Notes: generated from the sequence alone by a model not told the origin. 64,000 nucleotides of DNA from Galbula dea (GCA_013399015.1 VWZX01009101.1:559172-623171), one strand, 5' to 3'; positions 34,501 to 48,500 are shown, numbered from the stretch's first letter. Program-made: numbers and translations.

Positions 34501-37500
34501 CTTGGGTCTGACTTTTGTATTCAGATGTGTCCAATGTGTGTGCAGGACTGCAGAAGAGTTTGCTTGGGGCTTGGGTTTTACTTTCCTCAGCTTTCCAAAT
34601 AGAGCTAGTTGCTTAGGGTGAGAGATGGAAGGCTTCCTTGTACAATGCATCTGTCTTTATTTTAATGACTACAAGCTTTTTAAAAGAAGAGCCTTGATTT
34701 TGGTGCTAGAAAGCACATTTTCTGCCCTGGGGAGCTTCCTAGGTGCTCTCACTGCTAGAGATGAGATGGAAGGGAGCAGCTCTGTGCTGCCTTCTGAAAA
34801 GCTCTGATGGGAGGATGGTGTTTCTGCTGGAAGAGGGGTGGGACAAGACCTGGTTGGACTTGTTCTCAGAAGGAGAGGTGCCATACAGGTTACTCCCTGT
34901 TGTCTCTTGCTCTTTCTAGACCACCCAAATCTGGAGCCTCGGCACTTTGTTGATGAGAAGGTAGTAAACGAAAATCACAAGGACTTCATGTTCCTGGAGT
35001 GCATCCTCTTCATTACAGAGGTGAGGACTGGAAGGTTTGTCCCAGAGGGAAGTTCTCTTGACATTAGATACTTGACCCTGGCTGTGGTTTTGCCTTCCTC
35101 CTTTGTTTGTTTGCTTTCATGGAGCTGTTTGGATGAGCCCTTGTTACATATCTGAGGTGCTGTCCTTGAAGGAGTTGGGAGGGCAGTGTCATTAAGCTAG
35201 ATGGGCTGTGGATTGCAGCTGAAGGGAACTGTAGCAAGAGCAAACAACCTTGGATCAGTCAGTGGGAACCTGGATGGAGAAGATTGGTGCCTGCAGGTAC
35301 ACTAGGAAGATGAAGTAGCAGCTGCAAAAGGACTGGGCTTGCCCAGATAACCTCCCTTCCCTCCAGCCATGGGGTGCTGCCTGGCAGGCCCTGAGCCTCC
35401 CCTTGCTGGGGGCAGGCTCCCAAACCTCTCTGCAGCTTGGTTCCACCAGAAGAGTTGCCTATTAAATGTGCCTTATTTGCATATGATCTAGAGCAGAGAA
35501 TGTGCTGAGATTCACCCAGCTGGTAACCATGTATCTGCTCCAGCACTGGAGGGCCTTTGGGTCAGGGTCTCCTGATGTTCAGCTTGTTTCCAGCTGTGAG
35601 CAGTGTTTGAAGGGGGAGCTGCAGTGGATAGTCTGGCTGTTTCTGTTGTCCCCCTGGCTGCATGATCTGGGCAGGGAGAGCAAGAACCACACACTCTTGT
35701 GGTGAGGGATTTCTCGTCTCTGGCAAGAGAGAGTTGATAGGATTAATTCTGAAGGACAGAGTGTGGTTCTTCCCCTTTGTTCTGTTTGCTTTTACCCCCT
35801 TCTTGCCTCTCTAATTTAGTGATTGAATGAGAAAGGAGGTTACAGAGTATGAACTCAGTCTTTCATGTAGGAAATGTTCATAGGAGCCTTTGGCCCAAAC
35901 CCCAGGAGGTGTTCTGTCAAGTCCTGTTGAATCTAGTAGGGTTTTTGTTGGTATTCAGCACATCACAGTTCAGCCCTTAATGCAGAGATAAATCGTGCCA
36001 TGGGTAGCAGAGAAGTGCTGGCAGAGGAGCTCAGGATGAGGACAGGAAAGTAGGAACCAAGATGCTCTAAGATTTATTTTAGTTTGGGTCCCTGAAATAT
36101 CGAGAGAATGCACTCACCTCTTAAAAGCATAAAACCCCACAGCTCTTGAGGTGTCTGTGGAAGATTCTGCAGTGCACAGGCGAGCCGTGAAGGTTAGAGC
36201 ATGCAGCACCATCCTGCTGCTTTTGCGGGCAGGAAGCTAGCTTTTTAGCAGGCTTTGGAAAGAAGTGGTTTTGCTGCTTCTGGGTACCCTGGAATTCAGC
36301 ATTTCTGCCGCGTTCCTCAGTGCCACCTGGTGGCAAGGAGCCTTCCTCTGGGGCCCTCCTGGCGTGAGCCGCTGAGGGATGGCAGCAGCCTGGATTGTCA
36401 AATGCATGGTGTTTTCTCACCATCTTCGTGCAGGCACTGTTGCCTTTTTGTGAAGATTTTGCTTTTCAAGTGTGTTTTTTTTTTCTCTGGGAGATGCCTG
36501 GGAAGGATGTGGCTGCCGCTAGAGGGGGCAGAGACAGCCTCCAGTGCCTTCTCTCCAAAATCAACAGCAAGACAAAATAGCAGGGAAAAAAGATAGACAG
36601 GATTAAAGACTCTAATAAATGAACAATATTATTTTCTTCCGAGCTTGTCAGCTGAAAACAGCTCTCCTTTAAGGGTGTTAAATGTGTAGCAGACACCACA
36701 GCAGTTCCCATAGTGGCTCTGGTATGTCTGACAGACATGAGAGCAGGTTTTATTTCAGCGAGCTACAGCTGAGGTTGGTTGTTTCCTTTCAGCCAAGAGA
36801 ATAGCCTTTGAGCAGATATTTCTCTCAGCCCTGGATGACGTTTCAGGGATATGAATGTACCCTGTCGTGGTGTTTGCCATGTGGATGTTTAAACATCAGA
36901 CTCTTAAAGCAGCAGTGAGTCCGTGTCCAGGCTGAACCCACTGAGGCATCCTCCTCACAGCAGCACCAGCCTGCACCGTGCACAGGCACCCGGCGAGCCT
37001 TGCGTAAGCTGCCCTGCTGTTGGGAAGTCTGCAGGGTGGTTTTGGGCCTGACTGTGCTTCTTGGATGGGGTGAAGTTTACAGAGGCAGCTGGGGCTCCAG
37101 CTATCCTCCTCCTTCCACCCCGCCTGCAGCGGGTTTGTGCGGTACCCACAGGGGCGAGGATGAGGAGGGTTTGGGAGCATCCCTGTGGCGCCTGCCACAC
37201 GAGGGGCTGTGTGTGTGCAGAGCAGGGGTGCTGGGTGCACCCTGGCTGTCGTGGTGGGTCAGTGCCATCACCCAGATGCTCTTCTGAAGGCCCAGGGCAG
37301 TCAGCAGGACATTCAGCTTCAATCTGGCTTCTAAATTTGGAGGTTTGGGAAGGGAGGGCTCGGGTTTCTGCTGGAAGGGAAGGAGCTGACAGGAAAGCAC
37401 GGCCTCAGCCGTCCCCCTCCCCCCCGGCACTGACAGAGGAACCATTTACAAAAGGCCGATTCTCTTGGGAACCGAGAGGCAGGAACGCCGCGTCTGTGAG

Positions 37501-40500
37501 TAATTTCCTGCTCAATATGGCTGCTCTGACTCACTCTGTTCCCCTGGGGTCACTGCGGGACTGCAGCATGCTTGCTGCCGCTCGCTCCCCCCACCCCCCA
37601 GCTCTCCCTCTTAGCCCTTTGTGGCTGGAAGGAGATGATTTTTGTTTTTGTTGTCTCCTTGTCCCCCTTTTTTCCCCCTCACTGTTGTGAAGCTGTAGCC
37701 AAGCCATCCCTCCCTGGGTGCCCTAGGTGAGCAGGGCCAGTGGTGTTGGCCATGCCAGGTGTTTGGAGCTGGCCACACTCGCCTCCTCCATGCTCCCCAG
37801 CACACGTGCTCCGGTTTGGGAAGCAGTGAGAAGCAGAGCGTGCTGGTGCTGGTGGTGGCTAATGCAAGCTGTGCCCCTGCGAAGGGCAGCAGTGCTGGAG
37901 GAAGGTTTGGTGTCGAAACACTTGCAGCCAAATCTCCCGTGCGAGGGGGATAACGTTTTGGGCCAACCTGAGGCCAAGCTCCCCAGCAGCCCCCAGCTGG
38001 GTGTCTGGGGCCAGAGCCTTGCCCTGGAGAACGCACCTCGTGCTTTGTGTGGCTGCCTGTTTCATCTCTCCACAAGGAAGGCAGGCAGGGTGGAGGGGAG
38101 CAGGAACAGCTGAGCAGCTAGCTCAGCCCTCATCCTGGCTCATGAGAGCTGCTGAGGGGAAGTGAGGATGCATCTGTGTTCCCACAGCAGTGGGCAGAAC
38201 TGCAGACCTGCTTCCCCCAGTGCTCCACCCCAAGGTCAGCGTGTTTGGAACACGTTCTTCTCCAAGCACTTAGGGTTTTTGGGTTCCTCCCCTTCTTGCC
38301 CTCTCTCTTTCTCTGCTGCAGGCTTGTGCCACCCAGACCTTGCAGAAGGGCTGCAGCAATTCCCGGAGCCTTGCTTGCTTTTGTAGTAAGCAGAGAGGTG
38401 GTTTTGGAGGCTCCTCTCACCCTCATTCCAGGCCTGTGTGTGTGTGTGGAGGGAAGGGGTTAGTTGTTCAAGCCCCGAGTTGAGAACAAGAGTCCAAGAG
38501 ATTCCTCTCTCCCCACGCTCCTTTTTAGCGTGAGCTTCGGCCTTGTGGTTTCTGATGTCATGGGAACTTTGCTCAGTCAGAGTGGCTGCCTTGTATTTCT
38601 TTTTCTCCCTGAGGGTCTGTTTTTGTTCATGGAGTAGGAGAGACAACTACCCAGGGAATCGACATACAACTGTCCCTGATCGCAGCTTCCCCCCTGCCCT
38701 GCCTCCTCCAAACCCCTCTCCTTGGGAGGAGAAAAGCTGGAGTATTAAAAATAATAATAATTTCAGAGCATCTGCTGCAAGCTGGTAACTCACAGCTCTG
38801 GAGCTGGTTTGGAGAGCAGGGCTGGAGTGTGTCCCCTCTTTTCCGGCCTCCCCCCAGGGCCCTCCTCTGCCAGAGGCAGGTGTGGAGTGGGCTGCAGACA
38901 CGGGAGCTGCTGCCAGCCTGCACTGCCCTCTGCATTCAGGGAAGGCAGTGGCCGTTGTGCTGCTGCTTGTTGTTGATCTGAATGGGGAATGAGTCATTTT
39001 CTTGGAAAGCCCAGCAGTGCTGCACTGGGAGGGTTCTGGGTAGAATAGGAACAGCGCTGAGCCAGGCTCTGCTGGGGGGAGAACGGGGCTTATGTGGGGC
39101 TGCTTTCATGCAGTCATTAAAAGGGAGGTGTGCAGAGGGAGGTCTGATTAGGAAAGCGTGGCAGGAAAAGGCTTAATTTTATCCGGGAAGGGAGGGAGTT
39201 GGGTTGCCACGGCTCCATCTGATGTGGCCGCAGCGGGAGGGAGCAGGGAGGTGGCTGGTGCGTGGGTCACAGGGCTTGGTGGGAATGTTTGCTTGGAGAC
39301 AGTGTGAGTGTGAGTCACTGCTGGTGCAGGAGCTTCCTGGCTGGCCCAGCTCCCTCAGCCCTGCTCCTGGGTCTCTTTCAGATGAAGACAGGCCCCTTTG
39401 CCGAGCACTCCAACCAGCTCTGGAACATCAGCGCCGTGCCCTCCTGGTCCAAGGTCAACCAGGGCCTCATCCGCATGTACAAGGCAGAGGTGAGCGCCGT
39501 GGGCAGGGAGAGGCTGCTTGGCCACGTACCTTCTCCCTTCCACTTCACTGTGGGTCAGCTCTTTGCTGCTGCTCCTTGGTGTGAGGGCCCTGTCACAGCT
39601 GGTTGCTACCCCATGCCGAACGTGGAGCCCTTGGCATTGCAGGTCCTGCTGGCAAGGAGGAGGCTCCTGCCTGGCTAGTGTTTGCTCCAAAACCAATCCC
39701 AAAATGGCCATTCCTTGCAGACATGACATTTGCCATCTCTTGTCTTCCCATAGTGCAAGTTGCGGGTCTCCAGATTAGGGCCAGTGTCCTGACCTGCTTG
39801 TCCTTCTGGTCCCTGCACTGCTGTTTTACCAGCTGAGGGGAGTTTAAATTACCATCCCATGTTTCCAGAGCCCCAGCGCAGGCTGAACACTTCCTACTGA
39901 TCTCCCCTTGCTCCCAGCCCTGTCCCTGCAGTGTGCCAGCCTGGTGAGGCCACAGCCACCTCCCTGCCTGGCAACCCTCCACAGGCCAGGGCTCTGCTGG
40001 TGCTGCTCCGGCAGCTTTCCTGGCGAACCCTGACCTGGGGAGCTGGGCAGTTCTGGCTCTCCCTTATCTCTCTTTCCTGCTCAAGCTAACCCTGAGCTTA
40101 AGGAAGCAGGAAAGGAACTGCCACATCTGGGCCTCCGGAGGGAACAACTGCAGGAGGCATCTCTTGCTGGGAAGGATGAGACCATGCTGGCTCTGCAGGG
40201 AGGCAATGGCTGTGATAGAGAGGTGAAGGAGCAGGGAGGGTGCAGCTCCCTGGTGCAACGGGAGACCGGTGCTGCTTGAAGGAGTTAATCCGGTATGCTG
40301 CGGTCACTGCTGGAGTCAGCCGTGCTCCTCTTGCTGGGACATATGGCAGAGGCTGGGCGTGCAGCCTTTCTCGGGCCCAGCGCACGAAGGGGTTAACTGT
40401 GCCGAACTCGGCAGGCTCCCTCCCCCAGCCCTTCCTCTGCTCTGCACATCCTGTGTTTAGGTTCCAGGCCACATACCTCTCTAATCTTCGAGGTGTCACT

Positions 40501-43500
40501 CCCAGGCCCGCTGGCTCCTTCCGCCCCCAGCTCAGCTTTCTTTCTCTCAGCCTCCAAAGAAGAGAAGAGAGGCTGGGGGTCGACCCCCTGCGCTGGCTGC
40601 TTCTCTGAGAGCTGCCCCTGGGCTGCCCCTCCGCGACTGCCCCAGGTCACAGCTCCCTCCCGAGGGCTGAGGGCACTACCTGCCTGCGGGAAGCCCTGAG
40701 CTGGAGACTCTGCTCTCGGCGCTGGGGGATCTGAAGGGAAGACCCCAGCCCTGGGAGTGCTGTTAAAGTGAAATGTGGGTCTGCTAAAACCTAGAGCCTG
40801 AGCATGGTCTGCTGCTGCCTCCACAGCCCTTGGTCCTTCGTTTCCTATGGACCAGTCCCTTTGCACACCCTTTGGCCTGTTCCCCTGGCATCCCCTGTGT
40901 CCTGTGCTGTTGGGGTGCCCCACATTCCCTGTGCCCCCTGGCTGCTCCCCCCTCGTGCTCGTCATACAGAGCTCGATGCTGATGTGCCTACGGGCAGTGT
41001 GCATGTCCGCTGGTGCCTTGGGGCCACCATGTGCTAGCAGATCTCCCTGGGCTGCTGGGGACAGCACAGCTTAGGGATCCTCTAGAGACTGGGAGATTTT
41101 TTGGCTCTTCTAGGTGCACCCAAGACATGATCTTTTCTGGAAGCCTTGGCCTGTTTTGAATAGCAGGTGATGTTTTGTGTGGAAATGCTGGATCCAGCAC
41201 TGGTGGGTTTCTGGAAGGATCTGGTGATGTAGCTGTGTCAAGGGGAGGATGCAAAAGCTGCCAGGAAGAGTAATGACATGAATTTAGGCTGAAGTGTAGA
41301 AAACATTGAGTCAACCAAGGTGCTTTAAATTTAGGTTTTTCCTCAGAGAACATTTGTAGATCTTAAAGGAGTGTTCCAAGCACACAATTCTCATGTAGCA
41401 GTGTCCTCACTGCTTCCTTATGCCTGCTCTGGGGAGTCTCCCACCACGCTGCTGGTTCCTGCCTGACTGAGGGCATGAGAGGTGCATGCACATGGCAGCA
41501 GGGCAGAGCTTTCGGTTGTGGTGTGCCTAGCTGCATGAGTTCTGCCAGCATTTGTAACTAGAAGATCTCTGGTTTTCTGGGGGTGACACAATGTTCAGGA
41601 GTCTCTGAGGCTTCATCCTTTGGAAACTGAATCCTGCTGAAGAGCTCATCTGTTTGCTGGAGGCCTCTGGAGCAAGTTTCTGCTCAGTGTTCCCAGCTGT
41701 GTAGCCCTCACCATTGCAGTGTGTCTGCAACTAGCTGCTACCAGCATTGTCAGAAGATAGGTGAGCCAGCAACCCCCTGGTGCTGCCACGGGTCTCTGCA
41801 CAGCTCTGGGCAGGCAGCTTCTGCAGCAGACCTCAGGAGGTGTGATGGTAAAGAGAGGGAAGATCTGGGGTTGTGCTGTTGCATTTTGTCTGACTGGCTA
41901 AGGTGACAGCAAGATATCCTTTAGTTTTCTTCCCTGCCTTCTCCCTGCCCCTCTGATCACTCACTGCATTGAGGTCAGGTGAAATCAGACTACAGCTCTT
42001 AGACATGTCTGGGGTGGCTGAAGAGCACTCGATGCTGGGCAGCACTGGCTGGAGCTGGGTGTTGAGTGGAGGCAGCAGCAGGGCAAAGAGGTCACTTCTA
42101 GAAGCAAACCAGGAGAAGTCAAATGCTGACTTGCAACTTGCTCTCACTTGGTAGGAATGGGGCAATCTCCAGACCCAGTTAATTTATAAAGCACTCTGGA
42201 CACTTCATCTCTTCTCTGTCCCATCTGTGGGATGGTTTTAAACAGCCAGCAGAAGGCTCAGGTGTGTCCATGTGTCTGGGAGCTCTGGTCTGGACCCAGG
42301 CTATCCAGAGTGCTTGCTGCAGGGTCTGCGGGTGGGCAGCAGACTGAAGACAGCTTGTCTTCTGCTCTGTATTTGACATCTTAAGTATGTCTATTCTTAA
42401 TACAAATAGGATGGGTTGAGGACATGTTCACTTGGAGTGCAAGGGCTTTTCTTATTCTCTCCATCAAAGTCAAGTGAAGAAGTCAACAGCATAGTGTGTG
42501 GTTAAAGCAGCAGCCTTCATGTTTTTCCCCTGAGCCTGCTTTTGAGTCTCCTGACCTTTCCTTCTCTGCTGCAGTCAGTTGGGAAATACTTTCCATTGTA
42601 ACTAATCTAGGGTTGGTGGACACGTGCTGTTGAGGTTTGTGTGTCTGGAGGTGAGTCTGCTCTATGCTCTCTGTGAGTTTGGGGCAGCCTGAATCTGCAA
42701 TGACTCCAAAAACCAGAGCTGTGAGTGGCTCTGCCAAGCAAGTGCTGGCAAACTTTGGCATGGTTACTGACCACAGCACCTGACCTTCCTGCCCTGACAG
42801 GATGATGAGCAGGACGGGCTGTGCCCTCGAAGCCTGGGCTTAGCTGGAGGAAGGAGCTCTGAGCTAAGCTGCCTTGTTGTGGATGTATGAGACTGATCTA
42901 TGATCCATACTGCCTCTATCATTAACTCTGCAGCGAGGGGTGGGAATTTCAGGGGTGAGGGGTTGTTGGGAGTAGGATCACGTCTTAAATTGTGGCAATA
43001 AAATCGCTGGTGCTTGTCTATCACAGACCTGAATCTGGAATGCAATTTGGGCAGCTCCTTGCGGCTGCAGGGTGATGCCTCGATCCCTGAGTGTCAGCAC
43101 TGTCCTGGAGAAGGGAGAGTCTCTTCCCCAGGGGGTTTCTGCATCTCTCAAAGTGTTTGTAGGGTGAAGCTCTTCAAAGAGATCGGCTCCGAGCAAGGAG
43201 AAGTGGTGAGAGAGAAAGCTGCTGACGTAAATATTGCCTCTTCTGCTCATGCTCCAGGCCTGAATTTCAGCAAGCAAAGACTCTGGCTGAAGGGAAGGGG
43301 ATAGGGTTATGAAGTGTTACTGGCCTGAGGGGCTCCATGGGAATGCGGGGTTCAACATGGGACTGATCCCTCTGCCTGCAGCTGAGCTGAGTGCCCCCAA
43401 GCTCGCTGCCCTCTGACTCCAAAGCCAGGATGTAGCTCTGGCTGTATGTGTAAGGTGGAAATGTCTCCTCAGTTCACCCTTCTTTATCTTCCCTCCTGCA

Positions 43501-43576
43501 GTGCCTGGAGAAGTTTCCAGTGATCCAGCACTTCAAGTTCGGCAGCCTGCTCCCCATCCAGCCTGTGACATCCTAA
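22566..43576 (+). CDS. PTPA: PTPA, serine/threonine-protein phosphatase 2A activator (10 coding exons, complete)
   Basis: PTPA (PPP2R4) is a peptidyl-prolyl isomerase and chaperone that activates the PP2A catalytic subunit and helps load its metal ions; it acts in cytoplasm and nucleus. Coding exons: 22566-22590, 24621-24721, 25984-26070, 30875-31000, 31754-31871, 33125-33224, 34305-34429, 34920-35020, 39382-39489 and 43502-43576 (TAA 43574-43576). They join to 966 nt, 321 residues, against 323 in the common human isoform. The conserved family core is continuous: FILTLNEGVRGKK, LLNTLDRWIDETPP, YLKESVGNSTRIDYGTGHE, GSQGVWGLDDFQFLPFIWGS and SAVPSWSKVNQGLIRMYKAE. The ATG is in good context (A at -3, G at +4) and matches the family N-terminus MAE. 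The N-terminal 20 residues diverge, as is usual in the family. All splice sites are GT-AG. Promoter shared with CRAT. I saw no counterpart of the alternative exon used in the longer human isoform. Confidence 0.98.
25486..25522. repeat. Two-copy 19-bp direct repeat in PTPA intron 2
   Basis: GGTGGCAGTGTGCAGGTC occurs at 25486-25503 and again at 25505-25522. This looks like a simple local duplication. Confidence 0.75.
26071..30874 (+). other. PTPA: PTPA intron 3, with TAAT-rich candidate regulatory blocks
   Basis: This 4.8-kb intron holds no recognisable exon. It has a (CCT)n run near 27932-27951. Two short AT-rich, homeodomain-like patches (about 28648-28666 and 28912-28945) stand out from GC-rich surroundings. 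Confidence 0.6.
35021..39381 (+). other. PTPA: PTPA intron 8, no coding content seen
   Basis: This 4.4-kb intron has no recognisable exon, RNA or mobile element. An AT-rich patch at about 36590-36700 (with TCTAATAAATGAACAATATT) and an ATAATAATAATT run near 38748-38761 are the only compositional features I noticed. Confidence 0.6.
39490..43501 (+). other. PTPA: PTPA intron 9, no coding content seen
   Basis: This 4.0-kb intron separates the last two coding exons. Open frames of up to about 220 codons occur on both strands in GC-rich parts, but none has recognisable domains. Confidence 0.6.
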
Positions 43577-45595
43577 GGAGGCCACGAGAGGAGCGGAGGC
43601 AGCAGAGGCATAGCGCAGCGCTCTTCCTCCCCCCCACCCCTTCCTCATCACCCTGCCCGTCACACACAGCCCTTCCATTCCTGCACATCCCCATTGACAA
43701 CCACAGATCCAAACACTTGCCAGCCTTGCATGGGAGACAGGAGCTGGAGCAGATCCTCCTGCACCTCCCCAGCACGGGGATGTCTCACCGGTGACCGAGC
43801 CAGGGCTGTGCTTCGCTGCTCTGCTGGCAGCATGGCTGCCGTGGGTGACTTCGGGCATGGGAACGGGAGTTGGCTAGGGGCTGCCCTGCAGCAGAGGCCT
43901 TCTGCCTCTCTTCCCGGGAGGAAAGGGTGTGGGGGAGAGGAAGGCACGTGTGTATGTGTTGGGCAGTGGTAACTGTGATTTCCCTTTTGAATTTCATTGA
44001 AGTTTCCTGTTGCTGTTTGGTTTGGGAAACCACTGCGAGGGGTGAGGCGTGAGCCTGCACGTGTCTGCAGGCAGCCACCCCTGCCTGTGTGGGGAGGTCT
44101 GAAATGAGTACAGGAAGTGGTAGGGAATGCCTGTGGGTTTCTGGAAGCCCAGGCTGCCATTTATCCCTTTATCAGGGTAAGGAAAGCCCCCTCCCCCCAT
44201 CTTTTCGGCAAGATTCCCTGAGTCTTCCCTTCCCACCACTGCCTCTTCTGTCGGGTGAAGCTGTGAACCTTTTAGGCTGCAGGGGTCTGAGCTGGCTCTC
44301 GAGCTGGAGACAGGGTCCCTGGGGCAACCTGGCTCTGTGGGAACAGCTATGCAAAGACTGAGTGGTGCCTGCTCAGGCTCCCTTCTAAGGGGCACAAACC
44401 CTCGTGCGCTCGCAGACGTTCCTTGCTGGGTCCAGCTTGCCCTCTGCACTCACCATTTCCTCCTCCCTGCTTTGCTGCCCCAGGGCTGGGCTGGCCTCAG
44501 TGGCACAAGATGAGCATGGTTGCTACTGTTGGTGATAAACTGAGTGACAGCCCCATAGCAAAGGCATTTCCCCACTCTGGAGGGTTGGGGCTGGGCTGGC
44601 CACTGAACAAGTGACAGATGCTCTCTGTTAACCTTGATCCGGTCGCTCATCTGGCTGCTGAATGTTCTCATGTACCTGTGTATGGTCCCTGTCCTTCTGA
44701 AGTGAGCTGTACCTTGCTTTTATGTCCTGAAGTTCAGAGCACACTGCCTGATAGTGTTCTTCTGCATCAGTCTTTTCTTGAGATAGTTCTTGATGCTGCC
44801 AAGTGAAAGTGGAAGGCTGGGGTTAAGCCTTGTTTTGCTCCTAAATGGGACTTGTCTTGGCTCTCCAAAGGGATCCACTCCGAAGTGGTGCTGGAGATCC
44901 ATGGGCCTGGCTGGGGCTTGGTGAATTCCATCTCCAGGAGAGTTGTTCAGCAGCCAGTGCCTGGAGCAGAGACCCCCAGGCCTCTGCCTCCTGGCATTGC
45001 TGGTGGCTTTTGATGAGCATCACCGTGCTTTAAGTGGCTGTGCAACATCAGTCTGGCACGTGGTTTCCCGAAGCTGCCCAAGAGTTGGGAGCACCTCTCT
45101 CCTGGTCACCCTATGGAAATGGGGCATCCATGCACATGGGTGGAAGTGTTTGCATCCATGCATGGGAGTGACAACAGAAGTGTGAAATGCAGCACCAAGA
45201 AGGGTGTGGAGATGCTTCCTGCAGCTGCAGCCACTGCTCCCTGGGGGTGGTGTCCCTGGGCCTGGGGCCTCCCAAGGAGGCTCTCATATGCTTCTGTGTT
45301 TCTTGCTTGCCTGAGTCTGCACATCTCTTCTGCTAAAGAGTTTTTGGACTTCAAGCATCTAATTCTTGTTCAAGTCTTACCAGCCCACTTGGGATGTGCC
45401 CCTGTTGTGTGGCAGCTGCTCACCTTCCTCTGATCCCTGCTGGTGTCCATCACTGGCTCTTGGGGCTCTACTCCTCTCCTGGTGGGTCCACATAGATAGC
45501 AGCACCCAGAGCCCCTTGATGTCCAAAGCAGCACTTCCACCTCTTCCCACATCGTGGTTTTAATTAAAGTCTCTGTGTTTTGCACTGGTGACTGT
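43577..45595 (+). other. PTPA: PTPA 3' untranslated region
   Basis: This stretch runs from the PTPA stop to just past an ATTAAA hexamer at 45563-45568. The hexamer is followed within 20-40 bp by a G/T-rich element (GGTGACTGTGTTGG). No other consensus poly(A) hexamer was seen in between. The resulting 3'UTR is about 2.0 kb. Confidence 0.65.
45563..45568 (+). terminator. PTPA: Probable PTPA poly(A) signal (ATTAAA)
   Basis: ATTAAA is the commonest variant hexamer, and a G/T-rich downstream element lies at about 45586-45605. It is the first good signal after the PTPA stop codon. Confidence 0.6.
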
Positions 45596-45599
45596 GTTG

Positions 45600-48500
45600 G
45601 TCTCTCTTGCACTGAAGTTTGCTCCTTCCTTGGGAGCAGAGCCAGTGGAGCTGATGGCCAGAGCCTTTGGCACTTGCCATGTTGGTTGATCTCTCTCTTG
45701 CACCAAACTTGACTTGTTACTGAACTGCATGGAGCAAGTCCCTCCAGTCTGTCTGTGTGTCCTTCCTGGGTGTCTCTCTGTCATGCAGGATGTTTTATTT
45801 GTTTATTTAACTTTTTTGCTGTGTCCACCCTCCTCTCTCCCAGCTTGCTTGGCAGGTTGATGATGTGTGAAGCCTGTCTCCAGGCCAGCAAATGCCTCTT
45901 GACCAGAGATTCTTGTAGCCAAAGGATGTCTGAGCCTTGTTTCTGAGGCAGGGTGAGAACTGGAACCTTTTTCTTCAGGTTTTTTTAATTTTTCCTGTCC
46001 TGCTGGAGGGCTGACTCAGGACTTCCAGCATCAGTTTAGCTCAGCAGCTTTTTTGGATCTATATGGAAACTTATACCTGAGAAGATTCTCGTGAGTGGTT
46101 GGAGCTAGCGGAGATGTGCTCAGCAAATGCTAGTTTTCCTGTCCCTGGGTTATGTCTTCTCTGTCCACACAGGCCAGCCGTGTGAGAGCAGGTAGCTGAA
46201 GGTGGCAGCAGTGTGGAGGGATGGATTGTGAGCAGAGATGTCATCGTGAGTGGCAGATGTTTCCTTCGAGGGCGCTTGAGCTCGTCTCGAACGTGTCCCT
46301 GGGTGACTGTGAGGTGCAGTGGAGGGGAAGCAGACGTGGTGTGGGTTTCTCACCACCTTCCCTCTCAGCCCACTGACCAAGCCAGTGTTTCCAAAGTGGA
46401 TCCTTCGGGGTGGCCACATGCTGGGGCTGGTTGGTGTTTGTTGAGCAGCTGTTGCCTTTACATGGGACACGTTCTGCAGATCACCATCAGCCTTCCCCCA
46501 TCTCTCCTCAGCCCACGGCTGCTCCTGGCAGCCAGTAATAAATGAAGTAAGAGTTAAGAGAAGCAGCCTCGTGTGGTGATGGCAGTAAAAGAATAAAAAC
46601 CAGGAGTGTTCTATGCCAGTGTTGCTGGATGAACTCGTCCCTGCTGTGTGGCTCAGTTCTGCACCTGGTGCTGGGCTCTTGCTGTTTATAAAGGAGTCAC
46701 CACTGCAGGACCAGCATTTGTTGAGCAGCAGAATCTGAGCTGGCAGTTTCCAGGACAGAGGTGTCCTTCGTACCCCAAGGAGCTGGTGTTGAACAACACA
46801 AGAGCCCTGGGAACCCTGCAAGTGCAGGGACATTCCTTCCCAAGAGAGGGGAGGAGGCAGAAACCGGTGGGAGAAGGTGGGATTGGTGGTTAACAATACC
46901 TGCTCAGGTAACCTGAACTCTCCCACTGCCAACGTGCTGGTGGGAACCTTCTAAGGTTGAGAAGCTCACGGGGATCTTGTTGCTGCTTCAACAAGGACTC
47001 TTCTGGCTCAGGGCTTCTGGAGGTCATTTCATGCTCTGATAGTCAAGAGGAGAGATCTTCATCCTTGAGCGTTGCTTCCCCTTCAGTGGACGAGTACTGT
47101 TCCCTCTGACATAGGAACAAGCTCCTGGGGTGTCTGGGGGACAGACATGTCTTTCCCTGGACTGATCTAGAGAAAATTGTGCCAAACTTGGAGCTAGAAT
47201 GAGCCAAGTTGGAAAAGGAACTGGTTCCACATCAGGTTAGCGAGGGCTGAACCATGGTGAGCATCTTCAGCTTGGAGATCTGCTCATTCTGAAGAGCATG
47301 AGGTTAGAAAAGGATTTGTAGGGGGAGGAGGGAGTGTTTCTGCTTGCTATAAAAAGCCTGAGCTGGGGAATGTCTACACTGGGCAGCTCTAGGCAGGGCA
47401 CAAACACAGTTGTCATTGAAATTGGAACGAGTCTCTCCCCATGTTCCTGTTTGCAGCTGGAACAGACAATAAATAACATGGAAATCCCTCACCAGAAGCT
47501 GGGCTCCTTAAGGCTCAGTGTGTGCAAAGCCGTGGAGACAGGAGTGGGGTCCTGTGGGCACAGTGCTGGGAGCCCTGGTCCAGCAGGCACCTGGGGGTGT
47601 GTTTAGGTGCCTCCTGAGCACATACTCGCTTCCTTCGGTAAAAATAGGTTTAAAGATGTGCTCAAGGATTTGCTGAGCCTGTAAATGGAGGAAAGGGAGA
47701 AAGCAGAGGAGCAGTTCCTTATCAGTTCTGTTTCTAAGACCTCTGGGAGAGATAAACCCAAGCAGACTGTACTGCACAAGTCAAGGTAACCAAATAATCT
47801 ATTCTGACATGAATTCCTCCCAGTTTTATGTGTGGAAACAGGGATTTTTGGAGATGGTGAGGTCTACAGTGCTGGATTCCATCCTGCTGAACAGTTGTGT
47901 GACTCTAGAGCGCTCCACATGTGCAGAGTTAATGAGGTTCCTCAGCACTGTGCTTCTACAGTGTTCCTGCAGCCACAGCTCTTTGAGGTTCAAGTGGTCA
48001 TGCTGCTAAATGGCTATAAACTATATAAAACTGCCTGGTGTGGTGGCCAGGGAGACATTCCAGCTAGACTGAGATACTGGAGTGTGTTCTGTTGGGTACT
48101 GGCTGATGACTGAAAGTGCCAGCTCTGTGAAGGGTCCTTCTCTGTGTTCAGAGCATACACCTTTAAAAACATTAGTTTAGGTATTATATATCCCCTTTGA
48201 AAATACTCCCTCCTAGCAGAGAACCCAGCTTACAAAAAGGCTGTTTCAGAGATCATCAGCTCTCTGTTAGATAGCTTGGAATATGCTCCACTAGCACCAG
48301 AGTTTAGTCTTCTCCAAATTACTGTGGAGGATTTGACTGTATCTTGCTGATCCATCCACATTTTAATTTCCTCTGCACGGATACATATTGCAGGATGCTG
48401 GAAATCCCCAAGCCCACTGGAGCTGCAAGACTGGATGTTTCATCCTGTAACACCAATAAAATGTTAATGCATACTAATAGCAACAGCAAAGGGGTTTATG

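Noticed and set aside
40393..41067. 224-codon minus-strand open frame in PTPA intron 9
   Set aside because: GC-rich intronic sequence with no recognisable protein features; antisense to a well-supported intron.
46150..46932. 260-codon minus-strand open frame between PTPA and IER5L
   Set aside because: No family resemblance, no promoter or splice context, and no low-complexity or domain signal to support translation.
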